Source: JAVJRN01 sp040218415 (lineage in GTDB: Bacteria; Bacteroidota; Bacteroidia; Cytophagales; Cyclobacteriaceae). Taken from it: a stretch of DNA of 64,000 bases. The translations under genes were made by a program, and so were the position numbers. Shown in pieces: positions 18,957-27,708 of the stretch. The notes beneath the pieces are model-generated. The model did not search any database and was not told the origin of the DNA. It worked only from the letters and a program-made list of their open reading frames with translations. Position 1 is the first letter of the stretch, and every line of letters begins with the position of its first letter. Where the stretch lies: the NCBI GenBank assembly GCA_040218415.1, contig JAVJRN010000075.1, positions 62,001-126,000 of the forward strand, in the 5' to 3' direction.

Positions 18957-20441
18957 TCAGTTTTTATTTAAAACAACACTTATATATTCCTCTGGATTTA
19001 AGAGTTGCTGTGATGCTTGCATTGCGATATCTAATAGCAGTGAAGGGAACAACCCGATGTACAGCGTGATAGCTGCAAGTAAAACCACTGGCAAAATCAT
19101 CGAAAACTTAACAGGAGGTCGTTGCTCGTTTACTTGACTTTCTGGCATTGCCGGCCAGAAAACCTTAGACCAAATTTTTGTCATAGAGAAAAGAGTTAAT
19201 AGACCAACTATCAGGCTAACAGCAACAATCATCATATCTCCATTTTCTAATCCAGCCTTTGCAAGGGTAAACTTTCCCCAAAAACCAGAGAGCGGAGGGA
19301 TACCCGCCAAGGAGAAAGCAGAAATAACAAACAGAAGAGCCAAGTATGGGTAGTGGTCATAGATACCTCCAGATTTTTTGAGTAGAAAGCTTCCATTTAT
19401 TTTCCCTGTGATACCACTAATAAGGAAAAGGTTGGTCTTCACAATGATATTATGGATGATATAGAAAATGGCGCCAGCAATGGCTAAGGGTGTGAAAATG
19501 GCTAGACCCATAATCATGTAACCTATTTGACTGATAATGTGAAACGACAATAGTTTTCTAGTATCTTTTTGGGCTATTGCGCCAAGTACGCCTGTGACCA
19601 TGGTGAGTCCGGATATGATCAACAAAAGGGTATGAGTAAAATCTGTATTGTTAACAAAAAGGAGCGTAAAAAACCTTATTATAGCGTAGACACCCACCTT
19701 GGTTAGTAAGCCCGCCATGAGTCCGGTAATGGCCATTGGTGGCGTGTGATAAGAGGCAGGCAACCAAAAGAAAAGAGGGAAGACCGCCGCTTTTATACCG
19801 AAACTCAAAAGGAAAAATAGCGCACATAAAGTGACTAATTCAGGACTTTTCACCTCTTGAATCACCATAGACAGTGAGGCCATATTCAGTGTGCCTGTAA
19901 CTCTGTAAAGCAAACCTATACCAGTCAGGAAAAAGCCCGAGGCTATGAAATTGAGGACGACATATTTCACAGCACCTTCAAGCTGTGCTTTGGTACTGCC
20001 CAGTGAAAGCAATACGAAAGAAGCTACCAGCATGACCTCAAACCATACGTATAGATTAAAAATATCACCTGCCAGAAAGGCGCCATTGATACCGAATAGC
20101 ATAAACAGAAAAATGATGTAGAAGCCTTTAGATTTCCTCAGCTTGTCAATGTTGTCATGGGCATAAATAATGCAAACTAAAGCCGTGACTGACGAGATGA
20201 GGATCATTAAAGCACTGAATGTGTCTGCTACCAGCGTGATCCCATACGGCGCAGACCATCCTCCTAATTGAGATGATATAATTCCATCCTGATATACATT
20301 TTTTAGCAGCAAGCTAGCCACACCGAGTAAACCGATAGTGGCCGATACCGCCAAGTATTCCTGTATTTTGGGCTTGTTCCAAAATAGCAGGCATGCTATG
20401 GCTGCATAGAGTAGAATAAGAAGTGGTAAATAAATTAGCAA
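18957..20441 (-). CDS. mrpD: Mrp Na+/H+ antiporter subunit D
   Basis: A 494-residue polytopic protein (about 14 helices) of the proton-translocating NuoL/M/N-MrpA/D family. Key pieces are the glutamate in LYVWFEVMLVASFVLLSLG (transmembrane helix 5) and the lysine-bearing broken helix FGIKAAVFPLFFWLPASYHTPP followed by ALMAGLLTKVGVYAI-type sequence. These correspond to the conserved charged residues of the proton path. MrpD is one of the two large antiporter subunits. It is separated from mrpC by 6 bp and from mrpE by 1 bp. Confidence 0.95.
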   Translation of the reverse strand: MLIYLPLLILLYAAIACLLFWNKPKIQEYLAVSATIGLLGVASLLLKNVYQDGIISSQLGGWSAPYGITLVADTFSALMILISSVTALVCIIYAHDNIDKLRKSKGFYIIFLFMLFGINGAFLAGDIFNLYVWFEVMLVASFVLLSLGSTKAQLEGAVKYVVLNFIASGFFLTGIGLLYRVTGTLNMASLSMVIQEVKSPELVTLCALFFLLSFGIKAAVFPLFFWLPASYHTPPMAITGLMAGLLTKVGVYAIIRFFTLLFVNNTDFTHTLLLIISGLTMVTGVLGAIAQKDTRKLLSFHIISQIGYMIMGLAIFTPLAIAGAIFYIIHNIIVKTNLFLISGITGKINGSFLLKKSGGIYDHYPYLALLFVISAFSLAGIPPLSGFWGKFTLAKAGLENGDMMIVAVSLIVGLLTLFSMTKIWSKVFWPAMPESQVNEQRPPVKFSMILPVVLLAAITLYIGLFPSLLLDIAMQASQQLLNPEEYISVVLNKN

Positions 20442-20447
20442 ATCTTT

Positions 20448-20813
20448 TTATTTAAGTTTTTTATCCAAATCATCAGTTACATTAAGCTCATCAAGGTCAT
20501 CGGTACCCGTAGCACTGTAAACCCGTTTGAGTAGAACGATTAAAAAAAGTTGCACACCGATACTGATCACAATAGCAGTAAGCGTGAGCGCCTGTGGAAG
20601 TGGGTCGGCTAGCTCGCTGATACTACTTGGCAACTTTCCACCAAGTAGTGCAGGACTGTTTTCTGTGACGCCACCAATGACAAACAGAAAAAATATCGTT
20701 GCATAACCAAAAATGATTATTCCAAGTATCAGCCTGAAAAAGCTCTGGTGAAGCATTAGATAGATGCTAGAGGCAAAGAGTATTCCTATAATAAGCGCAA
20801 TGATGATATTCAT
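20448..20813 (-). CDS. mrpC: Mrp Na+/H+ antiporter subunit C
   Basis: A 121-residue NuoK-like subunit with three helices. The family pattern appears in LILGIIIFGYATIFFLFVIGG, the LADPLPQALTLTAIVISIG segment that is very conserved in MrpC, and a charged Asp-rich tail. It overlaps mrpB by 4 bp. Within the complex it occupies the position that NuoK has in respiratory complex I. Confidence 0.94.
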   Translation of the reverse strand: MNIIIALIIGILFASSIYLMLHQSFFRLILGIIIFGYATIFFLFVIGGVTENSPALLGGKLPSSISELADPLPQALTLTAIVISIGVQLFLIVLLKRVYSATGTDDLDELNVTDDLDKKLK

Positions 20814-21229
20814 AGCTTGTATTTTTCAGAAAATAGAAATGTGACTTTCAGTACCATACCAGAAACAATGAGCATGACGCCTAAATCAAATAATATAGGA
20901 GTACCCACTTTGCCTAATAATGGAATTGTGTATTCCGACCATATTGATGTCATAAAAGGCGCTCCATCGATCATGCCCACCGTACCACTCAGCGCTGCTA
21001 GAAATAAACCGCAAACGGTCATTAAAATAGGTTTGATATGATATTTTTTGATGGTTTCCTCTGAGGAATAGGCTATTGAGTGGATCATCACAGGAATTAC
21101 AACGATTAATCCTGCGATAAAGCCACCTCCGGGATTATCGTGCCCTCTAACAAACATATACAAGGCAAAAACTATAAAAATGGGAATTAATAGCTTAAGC
21201 AAGGTTTCTAAAATCACGGTTTTCATCAT
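20810..21229 (-). CDS. mrpB: Mrp Na+/H+ antiporter subunit B
   Basis: A 139-residue membrane protein with the MnhB-type core: FALYMFVRGHDNPGGGFIAGLIVV near the N-terminus, then four hydrophobic helices and a VGTPILFDLGVMLIVSGMVLKVTF motif near the end. In this operon mrpB is separate from mrpA, as in group 1 Mrp systems. It overlaps both mrpA and mrpC by 4 bp, so all three are likely translationally coupled. Confidence 0.94.
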   Translation of the reverse strand: MMKTVILETLLKLLIPIFIVFALYMFVRGHDNPGGGFIAGLIVVIPVMIHSIAYSSEETIKKYHIKPILMTVCGLFLAALSGTVGMIDGAPFMTSIWSEYTIPLLGKVGTPILFDLGVMLIVSGMVLKVTFLFSEKYKL

Positions 21230-23526
21230 TTTTTCTTTTTGTATCCTATCAATGATATTATACCTATCATGGTAATGGTGAGCACAGAAATTTCTCCAAG
21301 GGTATCCAACGCCCTGAAGTCTACCAGAATCACATTTACCACATTAGATCCTTTACCTTTTGGTAGGCTTTGTTCTAGAAAATACGATTTAAGAGTAGAC
21401 ACCCGATCTATATTCATTCCAACAAGTGTAATAGCGCACATGAGCAAACCAAAGGCTATAGATAAAAGCAAATAGCGCCGCTTTACCTCGAATACGTTTT
21501 TGAAAATACCTGGCAGCTTTGGCGTGATTAAAATGAGAAGAATCAAGCTCAAGGTTTCTGCTAAAAACTGGGTAATGGCCACATCAGGAGCGCTAAAAAA
21601 AGTATAACTCAAAGCAATGGCATAACCAATGATCCCAATAGCCGCTACAACCATTAGTCTTGATTTTACAAAAAAGATGAACATCATCGTGACACTTATA
21701 AAAATCAAGATCACTAATTCTGGATTTAGCATGCCTTCAAAGCCTTGCCGGATAAAGTCAATCTGGAACAAACCTGATGTGGTCATGTAATAACTTGTCA
21801 GCAGAATAAACATGACGATATACACTGAAATATAATTTCTCAGGTATCCATTCTGAATTTCTTTGGTCTGTACTCTTGAAACATATCTAAGAGCAGAGAG
21901 ACATTTGTCATAAAAGCGTTCGGGTAGTTTTTCTATCGATATGTTGATCTTTTTTGAGACTCTAGGAAACTTCACTGTGACTCGGTAAAGAATAACTCCA
22001 AGAGCTATTGTGAGCGCGCTGAGAAGTAGAATGACATTGAATCCATGCCACAACGATAGATCAAGCACCAATGGCTGGTTTAGCACGCTTTCTATGGTTT
22101 TTCCAGCGAGCGGCTTGAGCAGCTCGGAAGCAAAGATTCCAAAGATCAGGCTAAGTGCCCCCAGAATCAAAGGTGGAACTGTCATGAGGAGAGATCCTTC
22201 ATTGATTATCTCTTTTTCTGAAGTTTCATTTGATGTACTAAAAAAGGAAGAAATGACAATTCTAAGGCTTATAGCCACGAAAAAAACGCTGGAAAGGACG
22301 AGTAGTCCAATTGTCAAATAGCCATATGGAGCATGGTGATATAAAGCATCGTATAAAATTTCCTTACCGAGAAATCCTAAAAAAGGAAAAACCCCAGCCA
22401 TAGATGCACTGGTCAAAATGAAGGCAGTGGCTGTCATCGGCATATGTTTTTTGATATTTGCCAGTTTACTTAGCTTTCTGGTTCCACAGTCGTGATCAAG
22501 CACACCAGCACCCAAAAAGAGTCCTCCTTTATATAAGGCATGAGCTAGTAAATAAATAATGGCACCTTTCATAGCCATCTCCGTACCCACGCCCAAAAGC
22601 ATGATGAATATACCAAGTGCGCTGATCGTGGTATAGGCTAATATTTTTTTTAAGTCATCAGCTCTTAATGCCTGTACAGCGCCGATGACCATTGTAGTCG
22701 CACCGACAATCACCAATAAATTTTTCCAAAGAAGAACTTCAGTAAATATTGGGCTTAATCTAAAGACCAAGTAAATACCTGCCTTTACCATAGTAGCTGA
22801 ATGCAAATAAGCACTGACTGGGGTTGGAGCTGCCATGGCATTGGGAAGCCAGAAATGGAAAGGAAATTGCGCGGATTTTGTGAATACGCCAAGCAGGATC
22901 AAAATGATCAAGGCCTGCAAGTAGTCGTGATTTAATAATAGGTCTTTATCAGCTATCAGGGCTAAGATGTCATAACTTCCACCGGCTATAGCCATCAAAA
23001 TAAAACCAGCTAGTAAGGCCAATCCACCAGCGCCTGTTACCAAAAGCGCTTGTCTTGCGGCATATCTTGATTTTTTGTCCTTATTATGATACCCAATGAG
23101 CAGATAGGAGCTAAGGCTGGTAAGTTCCCAGAACAGAAATAAGCTGATGAGATTTGAGGACAATACCAACCCAACCATAGCACCCATAAAGAAGATCAGG
23201 TAGCCATAAAACCTGCCAATATGCTGCTCATTCTTGAGGTAATTTCCCGAATATAAGATGATCAGAATGCCAAAGAAAAGTATGAGGAGTATGAAGAATA
23301 GGCTGAGACCATCAAGATAGAAGCTGAGATTCAGAGATAATTGGTCAACCCATTCGTAGGTATCTTTAAACACTCTACCAGAGGAAACAGACTGGATAAA
23401 AGTGCAAAAATAGCCAAATATGAAAATCGTCAATCCCGCGAGTATATAGTGTCTTCTGGCACTATACCTAGAGATCATTGGTGCAAGAAATGAGATCAAG
23501 AAAATTGATAAAAGAGCTTTTAGCAT
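21226..23526 (-). CDS. mrpA: Mrp Na+/H+ antiporter subunit A
   Basis: A 766-residue, roughly 20-helix protein of the NuoL/MrpA family. The proton-path region shows FLFWELTSLSSYLLIGYH (transmembrane Glu) and FTKSAQFPFHFWLPNAMAAPTPVSAYLHSATMVKAG (Lys/His region). The C-terminal third holds the extra MrpA helices, including FFSAPDVAITQFLAETLSLILLI and the terminal VILVDFRALDTLGEISVL. It is the largest antiporter subunit. It lies 13 bp after the Usp gene, so that stress protein is cotranscribed at the head of the operon, and it overlaps mrpB by 4 bp. Confidence 0.95.
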   Translation of the reverse strand: MLKALLSIFLISFLAPMISRYSARRHYILAGLTIFIFGYFCTFIQSVSSGRVFKDTYEWVDQLSLNLSFYLDGLSLFFILLILFFGILIILYSGNYLKNEQHIGRFYGYLIFFMGAMVGLVLSSNLISLFLFWELTSLSSYLLIGYHNKDKKSRYAARQALLVTGAGGLALLAGFILMAIAGGSYDILALIADKDLLLNHDYLQALIILILLGVFTKSAQFPFHFWLPNAMAAPTPVSAYLHSATMVKAGIYLVFRLSPIFTEVLLWKNLLVIVGATTMVIGAVQALRADDLKKILAYTTISALGIFIMLLGVGTEMAMKGAIIYLLAHALYKGGLFLGAGVLDHDCGTRKLSKLANIKKHMPMTATAFILTSASMAGVFPFLGFLGKEILYDALYHHAPYGYLTIGLLVLSSVFFVAISLRIVISSFFSTSNETSEKEIINEGSLLMTVPPLILGALSLIFGIFASELLKPLAGKTIESVLNQPLVLDLSLWHGFNVILLLSALTIALGVILYRVTVKFPRVSKKINISIEKLPERFYDKCLSALRYVSRVQTKEIQNGYLRNYISVYIVMFILLTSYYMTTSGLFQIDFIRQGFEGMLNPELVILIFISVTMMFIFFVKSRLMVVAAIGIIGYAIALSYTFFSAPDVAITQFLAETLSLILLILITPKLPGIFKNVFEVKRRYLLLSIAFGLLMCAITLVGMNIDRVSTLKSYFLEQSLPKGKGSNVVNVILVDFRALDTLGEISVLTITMIGIISLIGYKKKK

Positions 23527-23539
23527 GGAGCCATAGGTC

Positions 23540-24457
23540 TTATAGTTTTAAGATCATGTCTATAAAATCTAAATTATCGCCCTCCTTTTTCACCACATAT
23601 ACAGGGGTTTGAGTAATGTAATCGAGACATTTTTCTGCCACGCTTCCAAGCAGCAGTGATGCCGCCGCAGTGCGACCCTTAGAGCCAATAAAAACAATGT
23701 CTGGTTGAAGATCTTTTGAGAAGCTAGCAATGACTTTTGCGGGATCGTCATCTTTGTCAAGTGAATATTCAAAGTTTAATTTTGCATCTCCTACGGCCAT
23801 ATCTTTGAGCATTTCCTGAGTTTGTTCCTCAGCATTTTTCCTCATTATTTCTGCAAATTCCTCATAGCTTTTTCCAGACGTATGATATCCAGAAGGAACT
23901 CTATAAACATGGTGACAAATGATCTTCGCTCCGATTTTCTTAGCTAAATCTATGGCTATTTTTATCGCCATTATTGATACTTCTGAGTGATCTAAGGCAA
24001 CATAGATAGTCTCTGTTTTTTTTAATTTGACCTTAGGAATAAGGAGGACGGAGGCATCAGCCAAATTCACCATTTTCTTTGCTAATTTTCCAGAACCTGA
24101 AGAATCTGGTTTTTTTCCTAATATCAGAAGGTCGATATTGTTGCTACGTGTCCAGCGAAGCATATCTTTTTCCGGATTTCCGTCTCGAACTTCCACTTCT
24201 ACTTTTTTCTGATCAGCCTCGTCAAAATACTTTTCCTTGAGGATTTTAAGAGATGCTCTTATGCTTTCATCTTCTGGGACATTATCAGACAGGTATTTAT
24301 TCTTGATCTTGTCGGGTATATGTTTCAGCGAGTGAATATGGAAAAGATAAATTTTTTCAAAGTCTACATGTGGACTAAGAATCCTTAAAAATTTAAGGAG
24401 ATATTCATCCGTTTCAGATAGATCTATACCCACAAGTATTCGGCTCTTCTCAGTCAT
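23540..24457 (-). CDS. Tandem universal stress protein (UspA x2)
   Basis: A 305-residue cytoplasmic protein with two UspA folds (about 1-145 and 148-295). The first opens with ILVGIDLSETDEYLLKFL. The second opens with ETIYVALDHSEVSIMAIKIA and ends with a complete nucleotide-binding motif, G-x2-G-x9-G-S (GSKGRTAAASLLLGS), so ATP binding in the second domain is expected. The first domain has only a degraded version (GKKPDSSGSGKLAKK). It stands 13 bp upstream of mrpA, suggesting a regulatory or stress-linked role for the antiporter. It is the only one of the four Usp proteins in this window with an intact motif. Confidence 0.9.
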   Translation of the reverse strand: MTEKSRILVGIDLSETDEYLLKFLRILSPHVDFEKIYLFHIHSLKHIPDKIKNKYLSDNVPEDESIRASLKILKEKYFDEADQKKVEVEVRDGNPEKDMLRWTRSNNIDLLILGKKPDSSGSGKLAKKMVNLADASVLLIPKVKLKKTETIYVALDHSEVSIMAIKIAIDLAKKIGAKIICHHVYRVPSGYHTSGKSYEEFAEIMRKNAEEQTQEMLKDMAVGDAKLNFEYSLDKDDDPAKVIASFSKDLQPDIVFIGSKGRTAAASLLLGSVAEKCLDYITQTPVYVVKKEGDNLDFIDMILKL

Positions 24458-24606
24458 TGTTTAATAATTTGTATTCTTATTGTGATTTAGGTTAGAGCCA
24501 GTTCCTTAAGAGGCGATAGAAGTCTTGCTCTATTGATAAGAATTTATAGACCTAAAAACATGCCGCTTTCTCTAGCGCTGATATTTGAAGAAGTGAATTA
24601 ATAAAC

Positions 24607-24622
24607 GGGGAGTATTTTACCC
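24607..24622. promoter_or_regulatory. GGGGA-type dyad upstream of usp-mrp operon
   Basis: GGGGAGTATTTTACCC lies 150 bp upstream of the Usp start, within the 678 bp gene-free stretch 24458-25135. It matches at 13 of 16 positions a dyad at 52711-52726 upstream of another Usp gene, and partly resembles a GGGGAATTTTTTCC element (reverse strand) upstream of NDH-2. A shared operator is possible but unproven. I found no gene elsewhere in 24458-25135. Confidence 0.35.
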
Positions 24623-25135
24623 ATACTATTTATGGATGCTGTGGATTTATTTCACACCATAGAGGCAAGTGGCGGCATCAAGTAAGATAATAGTGCTAAA
24701 ATATAAGTTTGATGGAAGTGCATACTTCAATATCCGCTTTTTCAAACTGATATGATTATTTCAGAGTTTATTAAAGCCTTTTGAACCGACAATATAAGCC
24801 AGCATTCAGAGGCTACATTTGATTATAAAACAAGATATTGAAGACTCGTTTTAAGATATAATATGATGGCAAAATGTTATAATTCTTATCAAAGGGGCAA
24901 TTCATTGAAAATCAAAAAAGCCACTCATCATTTAAGAAAAGCGGCTTACTCTTAAACTATCTAAATGTATAAGATAGGTAGCGATAGGAAAGGGCAAACC
25001 TTAATCTCTATCGGTCAAATGCTTGGATTCTCCGTAACGCAGTGTTCTTGTCAATTGCAGTATAGATTTTTTCAGCAAATATGAATACTGCGGAATTGAC
25101 GTCTTAGCGTCGAAGACATCACGAGCTATTTTTAC

Positions 25136-25633
25136 TTAGTTACCAAATTTTTCATTTTCACCCATCTCAGGAACTTGATCATCTTTGACATTGGCCTTCG
25201 CTATTTCGAATAGCTGAATAAATTTGTTTTCGTCGGTATTCCAATGTTCCCCTTTATTGATTTTTATTTCCAGCATGGCCACTTCAGAGTCATCTTCCCC
25301 TTTCTCAAACCAAGCACTTACCCATGGATTCCAGTATTTTTTGATCAAACTTTTATCATTCGTCAATTTGGCCTTACCCGTTAGCGATACATAAATTTGA
25401 TCCTTTGGCTCGGAAAAAGTGATACATACGTCGCGATCATTTTCAACTTCATGGGCTTTGGCGTCACTTTTCGGAGTGTAGAAATACAGCGTGCCGTCAT
25501 AGGCATCTTGCACTAATGACATAGGGCGAGCCCTTAGCCGGCTGGTTTCATTATCTTCCTGAGTAACGAGCATTCCTACTTTTATATCTTTTATTAGATT
25601 CCATATTTTCTCTTTGTGTTCTGGACTTGACAT
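25136..25633 (-). CDS. Pyridoxamine 5'-phosphate oxidase-like general stress protein
   Basis: A 165-residue protein of the split-barrel flavin-binding family typified by general stress protein 26. Supporting features are the N-terminal helix EHKEKIWNLIKDIKVGMLVTQ, the LRARPMSLV strand, GTLYFYTPKSDAKAHEVENDRDVCITFSEP and the C-terminal EVAMLEIKINKGEHWN. Family members bind FMN, FAD or a deazaflavin; true PNP oxidase activity is not implied. It stands alone between two long gene-free regions. The acidic C-terminus (DDQVPEMGENEKFGN) is probably disordered. Confidence 0.85.
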   Translation of the reverse strand: MSSPEHKEKIWNLIKDIKVGMLVTQEDNETSRLRARPMSLVQDAYDGTLYFYTPKSDAKAHEVENDRDVCITFSEPKDQIYVSLTGKAKLTNDKSLIKKYWNPWVSAWFEKGEDDSEVAMLEIKINKGEHWNTDENKFIQLFEIAKANVKDDQVPEMGENEKFGN

Positions 25634-25923
25634 AATTAATTATTTGTTTGAATTATACATTCGTTTAATAATTCAACACTCATGAGGGCCAACAGTTCCG
25701 AAAAATGTGAATTCCTATTGGTGACCTTGGAAACTTCACTAAACAAACCAAGTTAGATATGGCATGGAGTAGAGTCATTTGACCTCTTGTCAATATTTCC
25801 TTACCATGACTCTAGCTGGTGAGAATGTGGTAAAACGATTCATTAAGAAAAATTAATCCTAAGACCGGGTCGCGTAGACTTAGGAGGTCTTTCGAAAGTG
25901 TGAGACGTCTCCCTCTTGCCTTA

Positions 25924-26004
25924 CCGTCACTTCGAAATGTAGTAAAGCGGAATGAGAAGTCCCCTCAAATGGAAGGAGATTTCTCCCTGCGGTCGAAATG
26001 ACGG
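25924..26004. repeat. MITE-like palindromic repeat, copy 1
   Basis: An 81 bp element with near-perfect terminal inverted repeats: CCGTCACTTCGAAAT on the left and TCGAAATGACGG on the right. The inner part (GAATGAGAAGTCCCCTC, then GGAGATTTCTCCCTGCGG) is also self-complementary. Elements of this kind are widespread between genes in Bacteroidota. A degraded third relative with GAGACGTCTC lies just to the left at about 25861-25920. Short open frames through this element are not genes. Confidence 0.75.
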
Positions 26005-26017
26005 GTATGTTTGGTTA

Positions 26018-26111
26018 CCGTCACTTCGAAACGGAATGCAATGGAGTGAGAAGTCTCCTCGAACTAGCAGGAGATTTCTCACCCTTCCTGCGGTCGGGTT
26101 CGAAATGACGG
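26018..26111. repeat. MITE-like palindromic repeat, copy 2
   Basis: A 94 bp second copy, in the same orientation and 13 bp from the first. It starts CCGTCACTTCGAAA and ends TTCGAAATGACGG, with GAGTGAGAAGTCTCCTCG and GGAGATTTCTCACCC in between. The two copies differ by small indels. The structure could fold into a long hairpin in RNA. It has no coding content of its own and probably depends on a transposase or RAYT-like enzyme encoded elsewhere, if it is mobile at all. Confidence 0.75.
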
Positions 26112-26162
26112 CCCTGAACAAAATCCCAAAAAAGTGCCTTTAAACGCCTGTACCCCCCATCG

Positions 26163-26182
26163 GAAGTGGGGGTACCCACTTC
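26163..26182. repeat. Perfect 8 bp hairpin next to the 21 bp array
   Basis: GAAGTGGG-GGTA-CCCACTTC forms a perfect stem with a 4 nt loop. An overlapping alternative stem pairs GGGGTAC with GTACCCC at 26186-26192. It lies between the second MITE-like copy and the 21 bp tandem array. Function unknown. Confidence 0.6.
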
Positions 26183-26209
26183 GGTAGTACCCCTCCCTAC
26201 TTCATAGGT

Positions 26210-26461
26210 GAACTGGTTCACCTTTTTACCGAACTAGTTCGCCTCCGAGCCGAAATGGTTTGCCTTTTTGGTCAACTCATTTACCTTTTTGCCGAACTGG
26301 TTTACCTTTTTGGTGAACTGACTCACCTTTTTACCGAACTAGTTCGCCACTGAGCCGAAATGGTTCGCCTTTTTGGTCAACTTATTTACCTTTTTGCCGA
26401 ATTGGTTCACCTTTTAGGCGAACTGACTTACCTTTTTGGTGAACTCACTCAGCTGTGAGGT
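26210..26461. repeat. Tandem array of twelve 21 bp units with a 105 bp higher-order period
   Basis: Exactly twelve 21 bp units follow without a break. Most units consist of a dyad core of the GAACTGGTTCACC type plus a T-rich spacer, and at unit joins this gives inverted repeats such as GGTGAACTGGTTCACC and CGAACTAGTTCG. Units 1-6 match units 6-11 in order (1 like 6, 2 like 7, and so on, with 1-4 differences each), so blocks of five units were duplicated. Units 2 and 7 replace the T-run with CCGAG or ACTGA. On the minus strand the units read as heptads such as T-K-K-V-N-Q-F, interrupted by three stop codons. It may be a protein-binding or structural array, or a decayed coiled-coil coding repeat. 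Confidence 0.85.
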
Positions 26462-26561
26462 GGATAGCCGATAGGTAGGGGCCCAAAAGCAAAGACCAAC
26501 GCCTTGGCATTATGTGAATTTCAAAGGTCTGTTTGCGCCTTTAGTTTAATAATCAGGGCAT

Positions 26562-26591
26562 AAAAAAACCCCGACTTCTAGGAAGCCGGGG
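26562..26591 (-). terminator. Rho-independent terminator for the minus-strand adhesin remnant
   Basis: On the minus strand GCCCCGGCTTC-CTA-GAAGTCGGGG forms a GC-rich stem followed by a run of seven T. It starts about 30 bp past the stop of the T9SS adhesin remnant at 26623. The structure is intact although the gene is decayed. Confidence 0.8.
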
Positions 26592-26622
26592 CAGAGAGAA
26601 CCACCGCCACAGTGAATCAGCC

Positions 26623-27645
26623 TTAGTTTGTCTTGATAAACTTTTGGAATGTGCGCTCATTGTCGATGATCAATTCGAGCATGTAAACGCCTTCTTTCAA
26701 TGTTGAGATATCCACTTTACCATTGGCTTTGTCATAATCCAACGCAAGCGTACCATCCAAAGTATAGAATTTGGCTGACACATCTTTTTTGGTATTAATT
26801 TCGATAAAATGACTAGCCGGATTAGGGTATACTTTCAGCTTCGAAAGGATGCTTGCAGTGCTAAGCAGCTCGTCAACGGTGAAGCTGACTGTGACATCTG
26901 CCGCTGCATTGTAGTTGTTGTCTCCCGCTTGGCTCACAGTTACGGTAACATCTCCCGCTGTACCATCAAGGGTAATAGTGGAGCCAGAGATAGTAGCCGG
27001 TCCGGTGATGGAGTAAGTCAGTGGTAATCCTGAATCATTACTTGCCACGATATCAAATGGGACATCTGTCAACAGCTTATCTTCAATGGGTGACGCGGTA
27101 ATTGCTTGATCTGCTTTTTCTATGGTAAGTGTACCATTTACGTAAGTAAAGTCATAGTTGTTATCCGTACCCGGTGCAACTGTAATCGAATAAGTACCTG
27201 CGTCGATTGCTGAGGTGGCCTGACTGCCACCATAGGTAATGGTCAAGTCATCAGCTGTGGCTTTCATGCTTGCTTTGGCCATACTAAAAGTTTTCATCTC
27301 AGTGGCAGTGCTGTAAGTAGCATCACCTTCTTGCAAAGCTGTCACTGTGATGTCACCAGCTCCATTGACTTTAACTTGGTTGCTATAGCTCTACAGATCC
27401 CGCTACTGTGAAACTGACGGCCAATCCAGAAGAGGACGTAGCACTCAAGGCGATGGGCGCATATCCATAAGTAGCTGCATCTTGCAGCGTAAACGTGATC
27501 TTTTGTGGTGTTTTTGACTCTTCGACAGTCACTTTTGCTGTAGCGCTTACTTAATTTCTAGCGGCATCTACAGCGGTGAGGTTAACCGTATTTTCACCCA
27601 AATCAGCTCTGACGAAAGTTGTCTTATCCAATGAAAGGGTAAATG
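26623..27645 (-). pseudogene. MBG-domain surface adhesin with T9SS sorting domain, decayed remnant
   Basis: The C-terminal 240 codons are intact (26623-27345): MBG/Ig-like segments (ATADDLTITYGG, YDFTYVNGTLTIEKADQ, SGLPLTYSITGPATISGSTI) and a type IX secretion sorting domain (LKVYPNPASHFIEINTK to GVYMLELIIDNERTFQKFI). Homology continues upstream but is broken. A frameshift near 27386-27393 separates VSFTVAGSVE from YSNQVKVNGAGDITVTA, and a TAA at 27551-27553 interrupts ...NLTAVDAARN and SATAKVTVEES.... The coding signal stops near 27645, where stops fill all relevant frames. No signal peptide or start remains. The whole is the tail of a once much larger secreted protein, cut off at its 5' side. 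Confidence 0.75.
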
Positions 27646-27708
27646 CCAATTATCACTTGTCAATTCTCCATGCAACCATTTACAGAAATTTAGCATCCAT
27701 TTTTCATT

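Noticed and set aside
25927..26221. Short protein-coding genes over the MITE-like repeats
   Set aside because: The frames follow the palindromic repeat sequence and give repeat-derived peptides such as FRPQGEISF; no independent coding signal.
26210..26461. CRISPR array
   Set aside because: The units are 21 bp and contiguous with no unique spacers, and no cas gene is present. It is a tandem array, not CRISPR.
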